NCBI RefSeq assembly: GCF_028473645.1
Contig: NZ_CP097269.1
Location: forward strand, 2,064,001-2,128,000
Reading direction: 5' to 3'
DNA: 64,000 bases
Source of the DNA: Acidovorax sp. GBBC 1281
GTDB taxonomy: Bacteria; Pseudomonadota; Gammaproteobacteria; Burkholderiales; Burkholderiaceae_C
The position numbers and the translations under genes were made by a program. Within the stretch, counting starts at the first letter, position 1; each line of letters opens with the position of its first letter. Shown here piece after piece: positions 60,263 through 64,000 of this stretch. The notes under the pieces are model-generated. The model saw nothing but the letters and a program-made list of their open reading frames with translations. It had not been told where the DNA came from and did not search any database.

Positions 60263-61078
60263 TCAATTGCCTGGAAGGCCGAACATCCGTCGGCTATTGG
60301 AACTGCAGGCCTGAATGATCTCGTCGACGTCGCGGCCCAAGAGCTCTGCCACGCTTGCCGCGACCCAGGGTAGATTCGCCGGCTCGTTGTGCCCACGACG
60401 CGTTTCGGCGTTCTTGGGAAATAGGTAAGGAGCATCCGTTTCAAGGTGCATTCGATCCATCGGAATGGCTGGCAGGGCTTCGCGAAGTGCCTGGCCGCGT
60501 TGGAGATCTGTGACCCAGCCCGTGATGCCGATGTCGAGCCCCATCGCGAGAAAGGCTTCCGCCTCCGCGCGGCTGCCCGTGAAACAGTGCACGACGCCGC
60601 GCGCTCCGTCGGCCACCACAGGGGTAAGCATGTCGTGGAAATCGGTGAAGGCGTCGCGGCAGTGAAGGAAGAGCGGCTTGCGAGTCTCTACAGCCATTGA
60701 CAGCTGCTGCTCAAAGGCAATGCGCTGCGCTTGGGGAGTCGAAAAGTTGCGGTTGTAGTCAAGGCCGCACTCTCCGATCGCCACGACTTCCGGGCATGCC
60801 CAGAGTTCGGTGAGCTTGCGGAAGGTGCTTGGGTCGAATGACTTTGCGTCATGGGGGTGCACCCCCGCAGTCGCGAAGACGGTGCCCGGATTGGCTCTGG
60901 CAAGCTCAAGGGCCAGACGACTGGATGCCGCCGATGTGCCTGTGGCGAGGATCTGGGTTACGTTTGCCGCCCGTGCACGCATCAACAATTGGTCAGTCAG
61001 CGACACCAACTGCGCCGAGTGGAAGTTGACGCCGATGTCGACCAGTTGCGCTCGTTCGGATTGTGATCCCTTGCTCAT
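60263..61078 (-). CDS. TatD-family metal-dependent hydrolase
   Basis: A 271-residue TIM-barrel DNase or hydrolase. It has VDIGVNFHS (weak HxH replaced by NFH), AGVHPHDAKSF, AIGECGLDYNRN, PLFLHCRDAF, GVVHCFTG and LETDAPYLFP. The first HxH metal motif is degenerate. Stand-alone TatD is housekeeping, but the divergent TatD QatD occurs in the Qat defence system; no QatA-C partners are seen. It is divergent from the ACP-like operon. Confidence 0.85.
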   Translation of the reverse strand: MSKGSQSERAQLVDIGVNFHSAQLVSLTDQLLMRARAANVTQILATGTSAASSRLALELARANPGTVFATAGVHPHDAKSFDPSTFRKLTELWACPEVVAIGECGLDYNRNFSTPQAQRIAFEQQLSMAVETRKPLFLHCRDAFTDFHDMLTPVVADGARGVVHCFTGSRAEAEAFLAMGLDIGITGWVTDLQRGQALREALPAIPMDRMHLETDAPYLFPKNAETRRGHNEPANLPWVAASVAELLGRDVDEIIQACSSNSRRMFGLPGN

Positions 61079-61382
61079 GCGCCGATGGTACGGGGTGATG
61101 CATGCGGTCCACCTGCATTCAGGTCCGGTGCTGTGGTCGTGCAAGTCGGCGACCGACATCTCGCTGCGAGCGACCGTTCCAGCTTGGGTGCTGGCGATCG
61201 GCAGTCCCTAGCAAGGATGGACTGCCGCGCCCACCCCTGAAGCCGAGCGCGGCGCGAAGGGCTGCACCGGCGCAGAGTCGGATGTCTACGGCCGTCGCCG
61301 TGCGTCCACGTGCCGCTTGCAGCGATTCAGCAGGGGTGGTAAGATATCCTTACCGGCCGTAATGGCCAGCATAGAGGTCCAA

Positions 61383-61697
61383 ATGGATGCTGCTTTGATT
61401 CAGACGACCCTGGTGGAAGTGCTGCAAAACATACAAGCCACGAGCGAGCTTGAGTGCCCACCACTCGGCGGCGCGACGAAACCCATCGAAGACCTGCCGA
61501 AATTCGACAGCAAGATATGGCCCGTCGCCATTGGCATGCTGGGTGCGAAGCTCGGCATCAACATCGCCAATGATGTGAACATCTTTCGGCAGGACGATTC
61601 CTGCATTGCGCTGACGATCAACGAGATCGTGGCCAAGGTGGTTGCCCTCGTAGATGCCCAGGCCGTGGTTGAACCCAAGCAGGCGAACGCGCAATGA
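61383..61697 (+). CDS. Acyl-carrier-protein-like small protein
   Basis: A 104-residue protein from MDAALIQT, with AGAGG seven bases upstream; a Met 7 codons earlier is possible. The pattern of a helix at the start, a loop, PKFDSKIW (Ser43 at the ACP phosphopantetheine position), helix MLGAKLGINI and helix LTINEIVAKVVALV resembles a four-helix ACP. Whether it is pantetheinylated cannot be said. It overlaps the XRE start by ATGA as the first gene of a coupled operon. Confidence 0.5.
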   Translation: MDAALIQTTLVEVLQNIQATSELECPPLGGATKPIEDLPKFDSKIWPVAIGMLGAKLGINIANDVNIFRQDDSCIALTINEIVAKVVALVDAQAVVEPKQANAQ

Positions 61698-62062
61698 CGG
61701 ACGGCCCGGAAACCCACCGTTCGGCGCTCGCCGAACGCTTGCGAGAGGCCAGAAAGGCCGCCGGCCTGTCGCAAGGCCAGGTGGCCAAACTGCTGCAGAT
61801 GCATCGGCCGACGGTTTCTGAGATCGAGGCCGGCAATCGCCGTGTTTCTGCAGAAGAACTGACGAAATTCGCGGAGACCTACGATGTCACCGTTTCATGG
61901 CTGCTTGGCGAAACGGCCGAACAGCTCGAGATGAATGATCCGCGACTTCAGCTTGCTGCACGCGAACTGAGCAAACTGAAGCCCGACGACCTGGATCGAT
62001 TGCTGCGCCTACTGGCGTCGATGCGCAGCTCGGACGCCGAAGAGGGAGGGGGGACCAAATGA
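61694..62062 (+). CDS. XRE-family HTH regulator
   Basis: A 122-residue protein. HTH_3 at about 12-70 (LAERLREARKAAGLSQGQVAKLLQMHRPTVSEIEAGNRRVSAEELTKFAE), followed by a helical, acidic tail. It overlaps the preceding ACP-like gene and the following ImmA/IrrE gene by four bases each. XRE plus ImmA pairs control phage, ICE and toxin-like operons by repressor cleavage. Confidence 0.9.
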   Translation: MTDGPETHRSALAERLREARKAAGLSQGQVAKLLQMHRPTVSEIEAGNRRVSAEELTKFAETYDVTVSWLLGETAEQLEMNDPRLQLAARELSKLKPDDLDRLLRLLASMRSSDAEEGGGTK

Positions 62063-62949
62063 GTGCTCAGCTCTCAAACATGTCGGCCGCGGGGCGAAAA
62101 GCCTTGGTGATGCAAGGCATGCAGGCGTCAATCGCGGCGCGCGTGAAGGCGGGCGTGGATCTCAAGAGTCCCACCTGCATTTATGGCTTGTGCGAGGCAC
62201 ATAACGTCGCAGTGCGCTTCAACGATATCAATATGGAGGGCATGTACGACCGGACGCCGAAACCGCGCATCCATGTCTCTGTGCTCAGGCCTTTGGCGAG
62301 ACGAACTTTCACGTGCGCGCATGAGCTGGGGCATCACGTCTTCGGGCACGGCTCGACCATCGACGAGTTACGGGAAGATCAGGCCAATAGCGTCGATCGC
62401 CCTCCGAACGAAATACTAGCTGACGCTTTCGCGGCCTTTGTTTTGATGCCAACGCTTGGCCTGCGGGAAGCTTTTGCGAAGCGTGGCCTGGACCCTAACC
62501 GCGCAACAGCCCTCGACATGTACACCATCGCCTGCAACTTCGGTGTAGGGCAAGCGACTTTGGTGAACCACCTTGCCTACGGCATCAACATGATCAACCA
62601 GGCGCAGCGTGATCGCCTGGGGCGGATCACGCCAAAGATGATCCGCACGGAACTGCTGGGCGCGGTCGTTTCCATGCCGCTCACGGTAGCGGATCAGCAC
62701 TGGAATTCACCGACGCTCGACCTTGAGCAGGACGCGCTGCTGCTACTTCCAGCGGGTGTCGTCGTGGACGTCTCAATGCTCGCGCCCGAGCGTGAACTGG
62801 CGGCCGGGCGCCTCTTTCGCGCTGCAAAGTCTGGCATCACGCGAGTGGCAATACCCGGCACACCGTGGGCGACCTATGTCCGTATTGCCCGGCGCCAGTA
62901 CGTTGGCCTGGCTCGATTTCGTCACCTTGAGGAGCCTGTCGATGAGTAA
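62059..62949 (+). CDS. ImmA/IrrE-family metallo-endopeptidase
   Basis: A 296-residue zincin. The catalytic motif is HELGHHVFGH in RRTFTCAHELGHHVFGHGST, with a downstream NEILADAFAAFVLMP that supplies the third ligand. The C-terminal ~120 residues after the peptidase domain (LTVADQHWNSPTLDLEQDALLLLPAGVVVD) are longer than in ImmA and could be a sensor. Probably cleaves the co-encoded XRE repressor. Overlaps its neighbours. Confidence 0.92.
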   Translation: MSAQLSNMSAAGRKALVMQGMQASIAARVKAGVDLKSPTCIYGLCEAHNVAVRFNDINMEGMYDRTPKPRIHVSVLRPLARRTFTCAHELGHHVFGHGSTIDELREDQANSVDRPPNEILADAFAAFVLMPTLGLREAFAKRGLDPNRATALDMYTIACNFGVGQATLVNHLAYGINMINQAQRDRLGRITPKMIRTELLGAVVSMPLTVADQHWNSPTLDLEQDALLLLPAGVVVDVSMLAPERELAAGRLFRAAKSGITRVAIPGTPWATYVRIARRQYVGLARFRHLEEPVDE

Positions 62950-63202
62950 ATACGCCTCCGCTATTAAGCCGCTGCTCGTGGATGAGCGCAATCTCTCTCA
63001 CGCCTGGGCGAGGGCTTTTCTTCATGTGATTGAACATCCAGGGAAGGAAATATCTCCTCTAATCATCAGCGTCACGGGATTTGAGGATGACGGCGCTGCT
63101 GTTGAGGACGAGAGGGTTCGGGGCGCTCTAGAGAAGGCCCTATCCATCAAGGGGCTTTGTTGCACAAATCGCGATGCTGATGCCCGTAGACTGACTGCGT
63201 GA
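62942..63202 (+). pseudogene. Fourth gene of ACP-XRE-ImmA operon, truncated by IS5
   Basis: The native part is MSKYASAIKPLLVDERNLSHAWARAF ... ISPLIISVTGFEDDGAAVEDERVRGALEKALSIK; beyond about 63150 the frame runs into the IS5 left end and stops at 63202. The SHAWARAF ... ISPLIISVTGF pattern recalls the N-terminus of thymidylate-synthase-like proteins, by eye only. It overlaps the ImmA gene stop by 8 bp, so it is a genuine operon member that lost its C-terminus. Confidence 0.65.
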
Positions 63203-63300
63203 CAGAGACGAAGAACAGGCAGCGGAGCAAGTACCGCACGACGAACTGGAAGGCGTACAACGCGGCGCTGAAAGCGCGAGGCTCGTTGACGATGTGGCTA
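63151..63300 (+). mobile_element. IS5-family left-end remnant
   Basis: Starts with GGGGCTTTGTTGCACAAATC, an IS5-type end. A GTG-started frame at 63199 (VTETKNRQRSKYRTTNWKAY) matches the N-terminus of an IS5 transposase, and it is cut at 63300 by the IS630 element. Its right part is not in the window. Confidence 0.75.
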
Positions 63301-64000
63301 GTGTCCTGTCCCGTTAATTCGCAGGCACGATAGCTGCATGGTTTCGGGCCATCCTTGAGGTGCCGCCATGCCCAATGCAACGACCCGAACAGAAATTGCG
63401 CTTAGTGAAGTGGAGCGCGCGGAACTGACGTCCATGGCGCGATCACGTTCGCTGCCAGCGGCGTTGTCGCTCAGGGCGCGCATCGTGCTGACTTGCGAAG
63501 GCACAGATAAAGCCAGCACCGCGGTTGCGCAGGCTCTGGGGATCAGTCGTAGCACTGTCACCAAGTGGCGCGGGCGCTATGCGCGCCATCGCATTGCAGG
63601 GCTTTACGACGAGTTGCGCCCGGGTCGCCCCCGCACGGTAGATGACGAGCGTGTTGCTGAGTTGATTACCAAGACGTTGCACACCAAGCCTGCTGATGGG
63701 GGTACCCACTGGAGCACCCGCACGCTGGCCGCCGATACGGGCATCAGCAAGAGCACGGTGGCGCGCTATCTGCAGACCTTCAACCTCAAGCCGCACCGGG
63801 CCGACAGCTTCAAGCTGTCGACCGATCCGCTGTTCATCGAGAAGCTGCGCGACGTTGTGGGGCTGTACCTGAACCCACCTGACAACGCGCTGGTGCTGTG
63901 CGTGGACGAGAAGAGCCAATGCCAAGCTTTGGAGCGTACGCAGCCGATGCTGCCAATGGGGTTTGGCTATGTCGAAGGTGTCACGCACGACTACGTGCGC
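63301..64000 (+). mobile_element. IS630-family element (left part)
   Basis: Begins GTGTCCTGTCCCGTTAAT directly after a TA dinucleotide (63299-63300), the IS630 target. It runs off the window. It interrupts the IS5 remnant, so it is the younger insertion. Confidence 0.75.
63368..64000 (+). CDS. IS630-family transposase, N-terminal part
   Basis: 211 codons to the window edge, from MPNATTRTEIALSEVERAEL. HTH region TAVAQALGISRSTVTKWRGRY, second HTH THWSTRTLAADTGISKSTVARYLQ, then the first catalytic Asp in LVLCVDEKSQCQALERTQP. Frame open to the last base; C-terminal DDE part lies outside. Confidence 0.9.
   Translation, partial: MPNATTRTEIALSEVERAELTSMARSRSLPAALSLRARIVLTCEGTDKASTAVAQALGISRSTVTKWRGRYARHRIAGLYDELRPGRPRTVDDERVAELITKTLHTKPADGGTHWSTRTLAADTGISKSTVARYLQTFNLKPHRADSFKLSTDPLFIEKLRDVVGLYLNPPDNALVLCVDEKSQCQALERTQPMLPMGFGYVEGVTHDYVR

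Noticed and set aside
60263..61078. Complete Qat defence system
   Set aside because: Only a TatD-like gene is present; no QatA ATPase, QatB or QueC-like QatC gene in the window.

Overview
The window is GC-rich Betaproteobacterial DNA, most likely from a Burkholderiales/Comamonadaceae-type organism. The GMP synthase at the left edge reads like those of that group, and four orphan Bug/TctC-type periplasmic binding proteins are typical of it. Nearly everything to the right of guaA is an integrative and conjugative element (ICE) with a Tn4371-like backbone, inserted at the 3' end of guaA.

Layout. (1) 0-4.5 kb: guaA, a presumed attL with repeats, a P4-type tyrosine integrase, a HicA-like small gene with an HTH partner behind a palindromic promoter, and an AlpA-type regulator. 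(2) 4.7-9.3 kb: a cargo cassette of a cytoplasmic subtilisin-like protease, a small propeptide-like protein, a DNA/RNA non-specific endonuclease, an unknown helical protein and a zincin. This is the best candidate for an undescribed system, probably protease-gated defence or conflict. (3) 9.9-23.1 kb, minus strand: traG, an RHH gene and trbBCDEJLFGI plus DUF2274, led by a LysR gene and an EexN/TrbK-like exclusion lipoprotein. (4) 23.1-41.7 kb: catabolic cargo with LysR regulators, GST, three RidA proteins, four Bug proteins, alpha/beta hydrolase, SMP-30 lactonase, FAH-family hydrolase, polysaccharide-deacetylase-like hydrolase, SDR and an FMN 2-hydroxyacid oxidase, with an IS66 element in a convergent intergenic gap. 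(5) 41.7-56 kb: relaxase, candidate oriT, TraF peptidase, DUF2840, RHH, ParA, an iteron-type origin, RepA, AlpA-like, DUF2285, DUF2958, XRE, DUF736, a large ParB and DUF932, that is, the transfer-initiation, partition and replication block. (6) 56-64 kb: NYN-LOTUS protein, zinc-ribbon protein, EamA transporter, RadC, TatD, a four-gene translationally coupled operon (ACP-like, XRE, ImmA/IrrE, truncated fourth gene), then an IS5 remnant interrupted by an IS630 element that runs off the window.

How it fits together. The backbone would excise by the integrase, replicate and segregate through RepA/ParA/ParB, be nicked by the VirD2-like relaxase and pass through a Trb/TraG type IV secretion system. 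This copy looks disabled. trbB has lost the Walker A region with a frame change, trbF has a single-base frameshift, and the relaxase has an amber codon inside its HxDxxxPHxH metal motif. The catabolic and protease-nuclease cargo may therefore be fixed in the host unless these are sequencing errors or are complemented. No attR, rRNA, tRNA or CRISPR array was recognised in the window.
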